Assembly: GCA_025175895.1 (NCBI GenBank)
Contig: CM045987.1
Span: forward strand, 38,528,113-38,592,112
Origin: Wurfbainia villosa
Taxonomy: Eukaryota > Streptophyta > Magnoliopsida > Zingiberales > Zingiberaceae
Reading direction: 5' to 3'
DNA: 64,000 bases
Of this stretch, positions 46,905 through 58,343 are shown in pieces. Each line of letters starts with the position of its first letter. Within the stretch, counting starts at the first letter, position 1. The notes under the pieces are model-generated. The model was given only the letters and a program-made list of their open reading frames with translations. It had not been told where the DNA came from and searched no databases. The position numbers were made by a program, and so were the translations under genes.

Positions 46905-47350
46905 TGTTAGTGAAAGCCCTAGAGCCAATCATGTGTTGTATGGACTTGATTGTATTCTATTCCTATTTATAAAGGCATGGTTATTATATTTACTTGTATT
47001 GGTGCCAAATAACTAAATATAATAATGTCCTTGAGTAGTAGGTTCTTATCTATATCATTCGATTGGTTGAATCGATAATGAGATGATATAGAGAACACTA
47101 CTCTTAATCATTCCTAGTCGAGTATTAACATTCATGGACAACGTTAATGCGTAGAGACTAGCATGTAGGTCAACATGATGACTTGATCTCATAAGTCATG
47201 GATATGAGATATCAAGTTGACACATGGGTATGCATTAGAGAATGAATACTGAATGACCCGTCATGAGAAAGTATCATGGATCATTATATGAGTGTCATAT
47301 ACTTTCTCATGTGGCTATTAGTATGACTATTAGTCCTCAGACCTGAAGTT
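46905..47350 (+). repeat. Copia X-right 5' LTR, first part
   Basis: Starts TGTTAG at 46905, preceded by tctac (likely target duplication). It matches, on the opposite strand, 10392-10710 and the adjacent end of 1-1066. It is interrupted by copia Y-B at 47351 and resumes at 58344. Confidence 0.9.
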
Positions 47351-48279
47351 TGTTGCGATGTATACTGAAAGCCTAGCTCTTTTGTATGAACATCTTTATT
47401 TTGAAATAAGAATCACATAATCATTGTTTGCACTTTATTTATATATGTGCATATTGTATAATACTTTATATTGTAGATAACATGGTGCTTGGGTGTGGCA
47501 CAGAAGATCATGTTATCAGTCCCTTGTAGAGTATAAGTAAAGGCTCACAACCAAGATGGTTTTGGACAAACCATTGGCATGGTTGTAGTGTATCTTGGTA
47601 TTATTTTGTCTTGAACATAGAGTTACACTAGTACACTTAGGTGTATTGAGCAGGACCGACATAGAGGTGATTCAATTTATTGCTGACTACATAATTGAAT
47701 CGGACCTCGGATATTATGTTGTACATGCTCTTAATCCCGATATAATAACGGGCACATGTACTTAGTATTTATTTCTTTGATTTACCAATGGGTGAGATTT
47801 AGATGGATTAAATCAATATGCCCAGTAAGTTGGGAAATGATATTATTTACATGGTGTGCCGTTGATTATAGGAGGAAACCGTGTCCTATATATTAGGTTG
47901 ATGATGTCCCCTTGAGGAGCTCATAAGGTTCATCATGTAAACCCAGCTGGTTGACTTAGTCAATATGATGATAATGTTGATTTGTACTACTCGAGGAATT
48001 AGATGTTAATTAATTGATGGTCAGTAAATCAATTAATTCGATGATATTCGATATCTTAAACACGGGAGATGGATGTACAAATAATATATGGAGCCCATAT
48101 TAATTTATGGGGTTGGTGAGGTAATTCAATGATGATCCTCTAGTGGAATGGAACATCATTGATGGATCAAGTTTGTGTGGTTCCGATCCATCGGGTGGCC
48201 AAGATCCAACTCCTCCTCATGGTCCCTATTGTAGCCTATTTACACCTCATGAAGTCTAGATCAAATGATGAAAAACAAA

Positions 48280-48522
48280 TCTCTATATCTGACGGTTGGG
48301 ATTAAATCCCTAGAACCGACGGTGGAGATTAAATCTCTAGATCCGACGGTTGGGATTAAAACCCTAGAACCGATGGTGGAGATTAAATCTCTAGATCCGA
48401 TGGTTGGGATTAAAACCCTAGAACCGACGGTTGAGATTAAATCTCTAGATCCGACAGTTGAGATTAAATCTCTAGATCCGACGGTTGAGATTAAATCTCT
48501 AGAACCAATGGAGGAGATTAAA
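48280..48522 (+). repeat. Nine-unit 27-bp array in Y-B 5' LTR
   Basis: Nine units of exactly 27 bp whose core is the complement of the Y-A unit (gatccgacggttgggatta). The array ends about 20 bases before the TATA at 48541. The 3' LTR has only about five units at 54905-55025. Confidence 0.88.
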
Positions 48523-48540
48523 CCAAGGCCTAAACCTAAC

Positions 48541-48550
48541 TCTATATATA
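48541..48550 (+). promoter_or_regulatory. TATA box of Y-B 5' LTR
   Basis: tctatatata, directly after the tandem array and followed by tgggcttagg; the same context is in the 3' LTR near 55049. The sequence differs from the tataaata of Y-A, but the position is the same. Confidence 0.55.
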
Positions 48551-49741
48551 TGGGCTTAGGCTTGGGCGGCAAATAAAAATGAAAAAACCTAATTGAGACA
48601 AGGTGGCTTGGGCGGCAAGAAATAGGAGGAGGTTAGGGTTAGGGTTTGGTTCATTGTGTTGGGCGGCAACAAGAAGAACAAGCTTCTTCTTCTTCTTCTC
48701 AATGATGGTCGGCAACCCTTTTCTCCTCTTTCCTCCTTGGTTTGGTCGGCGCCCAAGCTTCTCCCTTCCTTCTATGGATTAGGTTGGATGGCATTAGGAT
48801 AGCTTCCCTTGGGCAGCAATCAAGTCCTTGTTGGGATAGGATTGGGGTTGGGCGGCTAGGGTTAAGGTTTTGGGATTAGGGTGGGCGGCAACAAGAAGAT
48901 GAAGATCCTTTTCTTCTTCCTTCTAAGTGTTGGCCGGCCACTATCCTTGTTCCCTCTACCTTGGCCGGAGCTCAACCTATTCTCCTTCCCTTCATCCTTG
49001 GACGGAAATTAGGAGAGCTTTGTCTAGGGTTTGGGCTGCAACAAGGAGGAGGATTGTTTTCCTTTCCTTTCTCCAAGTGTTGGTCGGCGCCCATACCCTT
49101 GGTGTTTCTCTTTTGGTTGGTTTCCATACTCCATTTCATCTTCTCTGTCCAGCGGCGACATCGAGTTTATTGACTTGATGGCCGGTTCTAGAAAGGAAGA
49201 TGAGTTTTGTTTTAGGATCTTCCTTTCTTCCTAGTGAACAAGGAAAGGAAGATTGGTGATCTAGGAGGCTTCAACTTTTGGTAGATCATCGCCCACACGA
49301 CGTCAAAAAGGAGGGAGGACATACAATAGAAGATCAAGAGGTATAACAAGAGGTATAATCTTGTTTATTTTGATTAATGTTCTTTTGTATTATGTTTATA
49401 ATTGCTTTTCAATTATATGCATGTTTTGTGTGGATGCTTACTTTATGTATGTGTTGATTATACTAGTTTACATTTGTATGTATTTGTATAATCATGGACC
49501 CCGAAGATAAACACAAAAATTAGCGATCCGTCCGTCATCTCTTCCACGGCTAACCGACTAGAAGAGTTGTGTTGCTTGAACAACTAGTTTGTTCAAGCGA
49601 TCGCTCGTGTCATTAGCACGACGATGAATTGGTTGTGCTTAGGAAACTCATCCCATCCGGATTAGTTTTCATTTGTTGAAAATTTTAATCCGGGGACATG
49701 GGAACCGATGAGCCTCCGAGGAATAGCACATTGCCAACAAA

Positions 49742-49753
49742 TGGTATCAGAGC
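49742..49753 (+). other. Primer binding site of copia Y-B
   Basis: tggtatcagagc, a perfect initiator-Met-type site two bases after the LTR. Confidence 0.9.
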
Positions 49754-50805
49754 CACGGTTTTCGGTTTTGTGTGTTTTGGATTCGGTTACTTTCATGCAC
49801 ATATCATATATTGAGTATGCCGGATAATAGTAGGATGTGCGTAGGCTAACTTTTTGGTTGCAGGCATAAGATCCGACTATTATGGCTATATGTGTGTATG
49901 TGATTGTTTGTGTGTGATTGTATGTATATTATTTGAATCCTCGAGGTTGACGAGGCTAGATTAGTATTTAATTTTTGTAATTAAATACGACATTGTTTAG
50001 CCACTCTTTATTTTATTTTACTTTCGATCTAGATTTCATGTACACTCCCTCGTGGAGTATAGAATCGATGGATGTAAAATAAAATAGGTTTTATTCTCGG
50101 CTCGGATCTCCGGATGGCTCGTACATGGCGTAGGAGGAGCGGACGAGGTGGCGACACGACGGGACGCATATTGGAGAACAAAGCCATAATAGTTGAAAAA
50201 ATTCTGTTTTTTCCATATTTATTGCTGATTTGTTTTATATGCATGTTGTGTGTGCTTGAAAATTCCTCATTTTCAATTTACTAAGTGGGAGAGGGATATT
50301 TTAATTAATTCCCGCGGCCTCCATTACAATTTGACGTGTGATGCAATAAACTTGCGTGTCGGCTCTGAGTGCCTTCCTCCCTGCGGATGAGTTTGTTTGC
50401 GGATCACTAGGTCAAATAATGGTTATAGGAAATTATCTAGGAGCGTGTGTACTTCCACAGCGGTAAGGCACATAATCCGAAATAATTCCCTTAGTATCGT
50501 GTAATGGTGCACACTTAGATGCAAATATAAAGTATCCTCCCCATCGGAGTCACTGCTTTTATTTGTAGGGCCAAAGAGGAACCAACTATTAATTTTTTTG
50601 TCAAAAAGTAAGGTTGACAAGATAATAAAATTAATGGGTAAAACCTCCTCTTACAAATGTAGAATTCATATACGTCCACACTGCGTGGCATGAGATATTC
50701 TCGATGTTTTGAGGTGTTGGTTGATTTCGGAATTTTATTGTTTTGAGGAATCAATAATATTTGAAATCTAAAATAATGATCCATGTGATTCTTAGGATTT
50801 TCAAA
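49754..50805 (+). other. Leader of copia Y-B
   Basis: Conserved with the Y-A leader (22089-23140 on minus). No genuine frame. Small frames at 50029-50784 on minus are chance. Confidence 0.75.
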
Positions 50806-51340
50806 ATGACTTTCAATCCACTTATTGTGATACTAAAGGAAATAAACTTACTGTACCCAAATAATAATTGGAAAAGAATCCAAATATTGTCTTATTTGCA
50901 AGGAAGTACATGTATGCACTCTTCGAAGAGTATCCTCAAGCCATGGTTGCTCAAAAAGGTTTCTACTTCTAAGCCGAAAGGCAAGAAGAAGGAGAAAAAA
51001 GGTGGAGCAAATGTGGTGGGAGGATCTCAGGGAGGAGTGAAGAAGCCGAAAGGCAAGTACTTCACTTACAAGCAGGATGGACATTGGAAGGAGGACTGTC
51101 CCAATCCAAAATAGAACAAAAGTATATCCTTTGGTCTAGTCGTTGAAACATGGTTAGAGGTGTTATCTACCGACACCTGGTGTGTGGATACGAGGGCCGC
51201 TAATCATGTCTGCAATACTTTGCAGGGGTTCCAGGAAACCCTACAACTAGCTAAAGGGGATATTACCATTTACTTGGGCAATGCCATGAAGATGGCGGTT
51301 ATTGCAGTGGGAGATGTTTTATTTATCTTTTGAGAAAAAT
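50806..51340 (+). pseudogene. gag-pro: Deleted gag-protease of copia Y-B
   Basis: The start MTFNPLIVILKEINLL matches the Y-A gag start. Most of the gag core is then missing: the frame jumps within about 100 residues to the Lys-rich linker (KPKGKKKEKKGGANVVGG). The zinc knuckle reads YFTYKQDGHWKEDC, with the first two Cys changed to Tyr. The frame stops at 51114. The protease region follows with CVDTRAANHVC, where the active-site Gly of DTG is Arg. This copy cannot produce functional particle proteins. Confidence 0.87.
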
Positions 51341-52580
51341 AAAGGTTTTGGTTCTTAAGAATTTCTTTTATGTACCCTTATTTAGAAAGAATTGATTTCG
51401 GTTTCTAAATTGTTTATGGATGGATAATCTATTTCTTTTTATGACAGATTTGTTATAAAAGGAATAGGGACATTATCTATTCAGGTACATAGATAGGAAA
51501 TTTATAACTTGAACCACAAGCTCCCACGGTGCAAATAGAAGTTATTAACTCATCTTCTAATTTCGATAAGAGAAAAGAACCTTCGAAAATGAACCAAACA
51601 TATCTTTTGGCATCTTAGGTTTGGTCACATTAACCTAAGCAGAATTCAATAGGTTGATAGCTGATGGACCTTTGGGTTCATTAGTGGTGGAGGATCTCCC
51701 AACCTATGAATCTTGCTTGGAGGGTAAGATGACCAAGAGGCCTCTCAAGGCCAAGGGGTATGATACAAAGATGTGTTGGAATTGGTTCATTCTGATTCGT
51801 AAGGTCCTATGTCTATCCAGACAAGAGGTAGTTTTGAACATTTCATCTTTTTCATAGATGATTGTTCAAGATACAGATGACACTAAGATCTGATCGTGGT
51901 GGTGAGTACCTCTTGGGAGAGTTTAGGAACTACTTATCAGAGGCTGGGATTCAATCCCAATTGACTGCACCTGGCACACCCTAGCAGAACGGTGTCGCAG
52001 AGCAAAGGAATAGGACTCTTATGGAGATGGTTAGATCGATGATTAGTTATTCTGACTTGCCAGATTCGTTCTGGGGATATGCTATAGATACGACGGTATA
52101 CATTCTGAACCTGGTTCCATCTAAATCAGTGCCTTCTACTCCCACAGAATTGTGGACTGGGCGAAAGCCTAGTCTAAGACATATTCAGATATGGGAGTCC
52201 AAAGACATGTGTCAAGGCGAATCTTCGTAAGTTGGAACATCGTATAGAAGTACGCATGTTCATTGACTATCCCAGGGGAATGAAGGGTGGATTGCTTTAT
52301 AGTCCTAGAGATCAGAGGGTGATCGTTAACACGAACGCCAAATTTCTAGAGGAAGACTATGTGATGAGCCACAAGCCCAAGGGTAAAATTGTTCTGGAGG
52401 AGTTAAAAGGGAAGTCACTTCTTTAGTACCACCGGTACAAGAGGATATACCACATGTCACTGCACGGCATGTCACAGAGGATACGCAGATGATACCTCGT
52501 CATAGTGGGAGGGTTGTTAGACAACCTTATTGATTCATGTTCTTGGGTGAATCTTCTGATTTGGTCCCTAGCAAACATGA
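51341..52580 (+). pseudogene. int: Deleted integrase of copia Y-B
   Basis: The zinc region is recognisable at about 51600-51750 (GPLGSLVVEDLPTYESCLEG, with a Cys of the HHCC motif changed to Tyr). Part of the core between about 51860 and 51880, including the segment before the second Asp, is deleted. Sequence then resumes with the SDRGGEY region at about 51890 and the VAEQRNRT segment near 51995. Frame 52021-52230 carries MEMVRSMISYSDLPDSFWGY and KPSLRHIQIW. Several stops. Confidence 0.85.
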
Positions 52581-53955
52581 ACCTGATCCCTAGACATACG
52601 ACGAGGCAATCCAAGATATAGATACAACATCTTGGCAAAGTGCAATGAATACTGAGATTGAATCCATTAATTCAAGTCAGGTGTGGGATCTCTTATGCAT
52701 AGCAGCTCATATGGATTATGAGGTGTGGCACATGGATGTCAAGACAACTTTTCTTAATGGAAGTCTTGAGGAAAACATCCAAATGAAGCGACCAGAGGGA
52801 TTCATTGCTAAGGGCAAAGAGCATCTTGTATGTAAGATTAATCGGTCCATTTATGGATTGAAGCAAGCCTTGAGGTCTTGGAACATCCGCTTTGAGGAGG
52901 TAAATCAGTCTTATGGATTTATTCAAAGTCTGGATGAGTATTGTGTATACAACAGATGTGACAGAAACGTAGTGGTATTTCTTGTACTATACGTAGATAA
53001 TATTTTGGTAGTTGGCAACAATATCAGAGTGTTATCAGACGTAAGGGTATGGTTGTCCAAACAGTTTTGAAGGACTTGGGAGAAGTGGGTCACAACCTTG
53101 GGATCAAGGTTGTTGTGCTTATCCCAAGCTTCATACATAGACATGATTTTGGATCGTTTTAGCATGCAAAACTCCAAGAAGGGTTTTCTACCTTTCAGGT
53201 ATGGAGTTCCTTAATCTAAGGAGATGTGTCCTAGTTCATTTGAGGTGATAAAGGAGCTGAAGGCGGTTCCTTATGCTTCGGCAGTAGGAAGCCTCATGTA
53301 TGCTATGTACGAGACAAGATATCTACTTTGCCATGGGCATGGTTAGCAGATATCAGAGTAATCCAGGACAGGGACATTGGACTGCAGTAAAAGAATATAT
53401 TGTAGTGCCTGAGAAGGACTAGGGATTATATGCAAGTTTACCGGGCAGAACAATTACTCCCTGTGGGTTGTATGGATTGTGATTTCCAATCATATAGGGA
53501 TAACAATAAGTCTACCTCAGGTTTTGTGTTTACTTAGGGAGGTGGAGCCATTGTATGGAGGAGTGTCCAGCAGAAATGCGTGGCGGACTCCACCATGGAA
53601 GCTGAGTATGTGGCAGCTTAAAAGGCGGCCAAAGAAGTTGTGTGGCTCAGGAACTTTCTAATGGACTTGGATGTGATTCCTGGTTTGCCCAGAAATATCA
53701 CAATTTTTTGTGATAATAATGGTGCAGTTGCAAACTCAAAGGAACCACGAGCCCATAAGGCTAGTAAACACATAGAGTGCAAGTACCACCTGATACGAGA
53801 AATCGTAAAGGAAGTAGAAGTTGCTGTCGCCTAGATTGCATCAGAGGATGACCTGGTAGACCCTTTCACTAAGGCCCTTCTGGCGAGAGCTTTGATAGGC
53901 ATGTGGAAGGAAGGGGAATTAGATGTATGGCAGTATGAGGACAGCATAGTCTTTT
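52581..53955 (+). pseudogene. rt-rh: Deleted reverse transcriptase-RNase H of copia Y-B
   Basis: Frame 52645-53070 reads MNTEIESINSSQVWDL and passes directly to LCIAAHMDYEVWHMDV, so about 60 residues of the RT fingers are deleted in frame. The active site reads YVDNILVVGNN, the last Asp of YVDD being Asn. The frame is lost at 53070. RNase H pieces follow in different frames (ADSTMEAEYVAA near 53590; CDNNGAVANSKEPRAHKASK at about 53715). Confidence 0.88.
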
Positions 53956-53956
53956 A

Positions 53957-53971
53957 GTATAAGTGGGAGAT
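53957..53971 (+). other. Polypurine tract of copia Y-B
   Basis: gtataagtgggagat, directly before the 3' LTR. Identical core to Y-A. Confidence 0.8.
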
Positions 53972-55601
53972 TGTTGGGATGTATACTGAAAGCCTAGCTC
54001 TTTTGTATGAACATCTTTATTTTGAAATAAGAATCACATAATCATTGTTTGCCCTTTATTTATATATGTGCATATTGTCTAATACTTTATATTGTAGATA
54101 ACATGGTGCTTGGGTGTGGCATAGAAGATCATGTTATCAGTCCCTTGTAGAGTATAAGTAAAGGCTCACAACCAAGATGGTTTTGGACAAACCATTGGCA
54201 TGGTTGTAGTGTAGCTTGGTATTGTTTTGTCTTAAACATAGAGTTACACTAGTACACTTAGGTGTATTGAGCAAGACCGACATAGAGGTGATTCAATTTA
54301 TTGCTGACTACATAATTGAATCGGACCTCGGATATTATGTTGTACATTCTCTTAATCCCGATATAATAACGGGCACATGTACTTAGTATTTATTTCTTTG
54401 ATTTACCAATGGGTGAGATTTAGATGGATTAAATCAATATGCCCGGTAAGTTGGGAAATGATATTATTTACATGGTGTGCCATTGATTATAGGAGGAAAC
54501 CGTGTCCTATATATTAGGTTGATGATGTCCCCTTGAGGAGCTCATAAGGTTGATCATGTAAACCCTGTAGGTTGACTTAGTCAACATGATGATAAGGTTG
54601 AGTGGTACTACTCGAGGAGTTAGATGTTAATTAATTGATGGTTAGTAAATCAATTAATTGACGGACATTCGATATCTTAAACACAGGGAGATGGATGTAC
54701 AAATAATATATGGAGCCCATATTAATTTATGGGGGTTGGTGAGGTAATTCAATGATGATCCTCTAGTGGAATAGAACATCATTGATGGATCAAGTTTGTG
54801 TGGTTTCGATCCATCGGGTGGCCAAGATCCAACTCCTCCTCATGGTCCCTATTGTAGCCTAATATAAACCTCAGGAAGTCTAGATCAAATGATGGAAAAC
54901 AAATCTCTAGATCCGACGGTTGGGATTAAATCCCTAGAACCGACGGTGGAGATTAAATCTCTAGATCAGCGATTGGGATTAAAACCTAGAACCGACCGGT
55001 GGAGATTAAAACCAATGGAGGAGATTAAACCAAGGCCTAAACCTAACTCTATATATATGGGCTTAGGCTTGGGCGGCAAAGAAAAATGAAAAAACCTAAT
55101 TGAGACAAGGTGGCTTGGGCGGCATGAAATAGGAGGAGGTTAGGGTTAGGGTTTGGTTCATTGTGTTGGGCGGCAACAAGAAGAACAAGCTTCTTCTTCT
55201 TCTTCCCAATGATGGCCGACAACCCTTTTCTCCTCTTTCCTCCTTGGTTTGGCCGGCACCCAAGCTTCTCCCTTCCTTCTATGGCTTAGGTTGGATGGCA
55301 TTAGGATAGCTTCCCTTAGGCGGCAATCAAGTCCTAGTTGGGATAGGATTGAGGTTGGGCAGCTAGGGTTAGGGTTTTGGGATTAGGGTGGGCAGCAATA
55401 AGAAGATGAAGATCCTTTTCTTCTTCCTTCTAAGTGTTGGCCGGCCACTATCCTTGTTCCCTCTACCTTGGCCGGAGCTCAACCTATTCTCCTTCCCTTC
55501 ATCTTTGGCCGGAAATTAGGAGAGCTTTGTCTAGGGTTTGGGCGCCAACAAGGAGGAGGATTGTTTTCCTTTCCTTTCTCCAAGTGTTGGTCGGCGCCCC
55601 T
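53972..55601 (+). repeat. 3' LTR of copia Y-B, first part
   Basis: Starts TGTTGGGATG and aligns with 47351-49095. A shortened array is at 54905-55025. The last five bases, cccct, are the target duplication (cccat after the insert) of the nested solo LTR. Confidence 0.9.
54905..55025 (+). repeat. Shortened tandem array in Y-B 3' LTR
   Basis: About five 27-bp-type units, the central ones damaged, against nine in the 5' LTR. Array contraction since insertion, or an error in sequence of this repeat. Confidence 0.75.
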
Positions 55602-57693
55602 TGTAGGGAGTTGCTTCGAAGGCTCATTGGCTCTCATATTCCCGGATTAAAATTTTCACTAATGAAAGAATTAATCCGGATGGGATGAGTTTCCTTAGCA
55701 CAACCAATTCGTCGTCGTGCTAACAACTTGAGTGATCGCTTGAACAAACTAGTTGTTCAAGCAACACAACTCTTCTAGTTGGTTAGCCGCGGAAGAGACG
55801 ATGGACGAATCGCCGGTTTTTGTGTTTTTCTTCGGGGTCCATGATTATACAAAATATATACATACACACACTTGTATAATCAACACATAAAAGAACATGC
55901 TAAGATCAGAAAATAAAGTTGTAAAACTTTATACCTTACGATCTTCTACCATATGTCCTATCCTCCTCATGGACGACGTGTGGGCGAAGATCCTACACGA
56001 GTAGAAGCCTTCTAGATCGCGTTCTTCCCTTCCTTGTCCGCTGTGAACAAAGAAAAGAACCAACAAAACCTTTCCTTTCTAGAACCGGCCACCAAGCAAG
56101 GGAGTTTGATGCAACCGCCGGGCAAGGAACGAATGGATGAAGCGCCGGCCACCAATGCAAGGAGAACCGCCGGCCACCTTGGAGAGTATGAAGGAGTGAA
56201 CGTCGGCCAACCATGAAGAGAGGTTGCCGCCGGCCAAGGAATAAGAGAGGGACCAAGAGGATGGGCGCTGGCCAAGTCTTGATGGAAGAAGATGGGCGCC
56301 GACAACAACTTGATGGAAGAAGATGGGCGCCGGTTCTTGTCACAATGTTGCCACCCAAGCCTAAGCTTCCAAACCCTAGCCGCCCAACCTAAAACCCTAA
56401 CACCAATTGAACCATCACTTGATGCCCAACCTAAGCCCTCTATTTATAGAATTGGGCTTAAGCCTCATTTAATCTCCACCGTCGGATCTAGGGATTTAAT
56501 CTCCACCGTCGGATCTAGGGTTTTATCCCAACCGTCGGATCTAGGGTTTCATCCCAACCGTCGGATCTAGGATTTCATCCCAACCTTCGGATCTAGAGTT
56601 TCATCCCAACCGTCGGATCTAGGGTTTTATCCCAACCGTCGATTCTAGGGTTTCATCCTAACCATCGGATCTAGGGATTTAATCCCAACCGTTGGTTCTA
56701 GGGTTTCATCCCGACCATCGGATCTAGGGATTTAATCCCAACCGTTGGTTCTATAGTTTTGTTTTACATCCTTGGATCTAGACTTCACGAGGATTATATT
56801 AGGCTACGATAGAGACCATAAGGAGGAGTTGGATCTTGGCCACCCGATGGATCGGAACCACACAAACTTGATCCATCAATGATGTTCCATTCCACTAGAG
56901 GATCATCATTGAACTACATCACCAACCCCCATAAATTAATATGGGCTCCATATATTATTTGTACATTCATCTCCCCATGTTTAAGATATCGAATGTCCGT
57001 CAATTAATTGATTTACTGACCATCAATTAATTAACGTCTAACTTCTCGAGTAGTACCACTCAACCTTATCATCATGTTGACTAAGTCAACCAGCTGGGTT
57101 TACATGATGAACCTTATGAGCTCCTCAAGGGGACATCATCAACCTAATATATAGGACCCGGTTTTCTCCTATAATCAACGGCATACCATGTAAGTAATAT
57201 CATTTCCCAACTTACCGGGCATATTGATTTAATCCATCTAAATCTCACCCTCTGGTAAATCAAAGAAATAAATACTAAGTACATGTGCCCGTTATTACAT
57301 CGGGATTAAGAGCATGTACAACATAATATCCGAGGTCCGATTCAATTATGTAGTCAGTAATAAATTGAATCACCTCTATGTCGGTCCTGCTCAATACATC
57401 TAAGTGTACTAGTGTAACTCTATGTTCAAGACAAAACAATACCATGCTACACTACAACCATGCCAATGGTTTGTCCAAAACCATCTTGGTCGTGAGCCTC
57501 TACTTATATTCTACAAGGGACTGATAACATGATCTTCTGTGCCACACCAAGCACCATGTTATCTACAATGTAAAATATTAGACAATATGCACACATATAA
57601 TAAATATAAAGTGCAACCAATGATCATGTGATTCTTATTCCAAAATAAAATGTTCATACAAAAAGAGCTAGGCTTTCAGTATACATTCCAACA
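55602..57693 (-). mobile_element. Solo Y LTR nested in Y-B 3' LTR, opposite orientation
   Basis: 2092 bases with plus-strand borders TGTAGGGAG and CATTCCAACA, flanked by cccct/cccat. It has an array at 56468-56755 and the hairpin at 55738-55762. It is closest to the Y-A LTR type. Because it is inverted relative to its host LTR of the same family, the two form a long imperfect inverted repeat. Confidence 0.93.
56468..56755 (-). repeat. Tandem array in nested solo Y LTR
   Basis: About ten to eleven 26-27 bp units, core accgtcggatctaggg, next to a minus-strand TATA (tatttata near 56440). Confidence 0.85.
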
Positions 57694-58343
57694 CCCATAC
57701 CCTTGGTGTTTCTCTTTTGGTTGGTTTCCATACTCCATTTCATCTTCTTTGGCCGGCGGCGACATCGAGTTTATTGACTTGATGGCTGGTTCTAGAAAGG
57801 AAGATGAGTTTTGTTTTAGGATCTTCCTTTGTTCCTAGTGAACAAGGAAAGGAAGATTGGTGATCTAGGAGGCTTCAACTTTTGGTAGATCGTCGCCCAC
57901 ACGACGTCCAAAAGGAGGGAGGACATACAATAGAAGATCAAGAGGTATAACAAGAGGTATAATCTTGTTTATTTTGATTAATCTTCTTTTGTATTATGTT
58001 TATAATTGCTTTTCAATTATATGCATGTTTTGTGTGGATGCTTACTTTATGTATGTGTTGATTATACTAGTTTACATTTGTATGTATTTGTATAATCATG
58101 GACCCCGAAGATAAACACAAAAACCGGCGATCCGTCCGTCGTCTCTTCCGCGGCTAACCGACTAGAAGAGTTGTGTTGCTTGAACAACTAGTTTGTTCAA
58201 GCGATCGCTCGTGTCGTTACCACGATGACGAATTGGTTATGCTTAGGAAACTCATCCCATCCGGATTAGTTTTCATTTGTTGAAAATTTTAATCCGGGGA
58301 CATGGGAGCCGATGAGCCTCCGAGGAATAGCACATTGCCAACA
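57694..58343 (+). repeat. 3' LTR of copia Y-B, second part
   Basis: Resumes at cccatacccttggtg and aligns with 49096-49739, including the hairpin (58178-58202) and the TTGCCAACA end. It is followed by the aagtc duplication. Confidence 0.9.

Larger units (their letters stand above)
47351..49739 (+). repeat. 5' LTR of copia Y-B
   Basis: 2389 bases, TGTTGCGATG to TTGCCAACA. It contains a nine-unit array (48280-48522), TATA at 48541-48550 and the hairpin at 49574-49598. The frames 48261-48576 on both strands exist only because the array unit is 27 bases. Confidence 0.92.
47351..58343 (+). mobile_element. Copia Y-B, complete but degraded, with nested solo LTR
   Basis: LTRs at 47351-49739 and 53972-58343 (the latter split by a solo Y LTR) flank about 4.2 kb of internal sequence. 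Target duplication: aagtt (47346-47350) and aagtc (58344-58348), one mismatch; the uninterrupted X copy on the left reads aagtc on its minus strand. It belongs to the same family as Y-A. Large deletions have removed parts of gag, the integrase core and RT. Confidence 0.92.

Noticed and set aside
48261..48576. Open frames on both strands encoding nine-residue repeats (SLDPTVEIK-like)
   Set aside because: The frame is open only because the LTR tandem unit is 27 bp, a multiple of three. It lies in U3 and is broken in the other LTR.
48631..48650. Telomere-like ggttagggttagggttt (also near 55137)
   Set aside because: Only two or three units, in the same position of both Y-B LTRs; ordinary LTR sequence.
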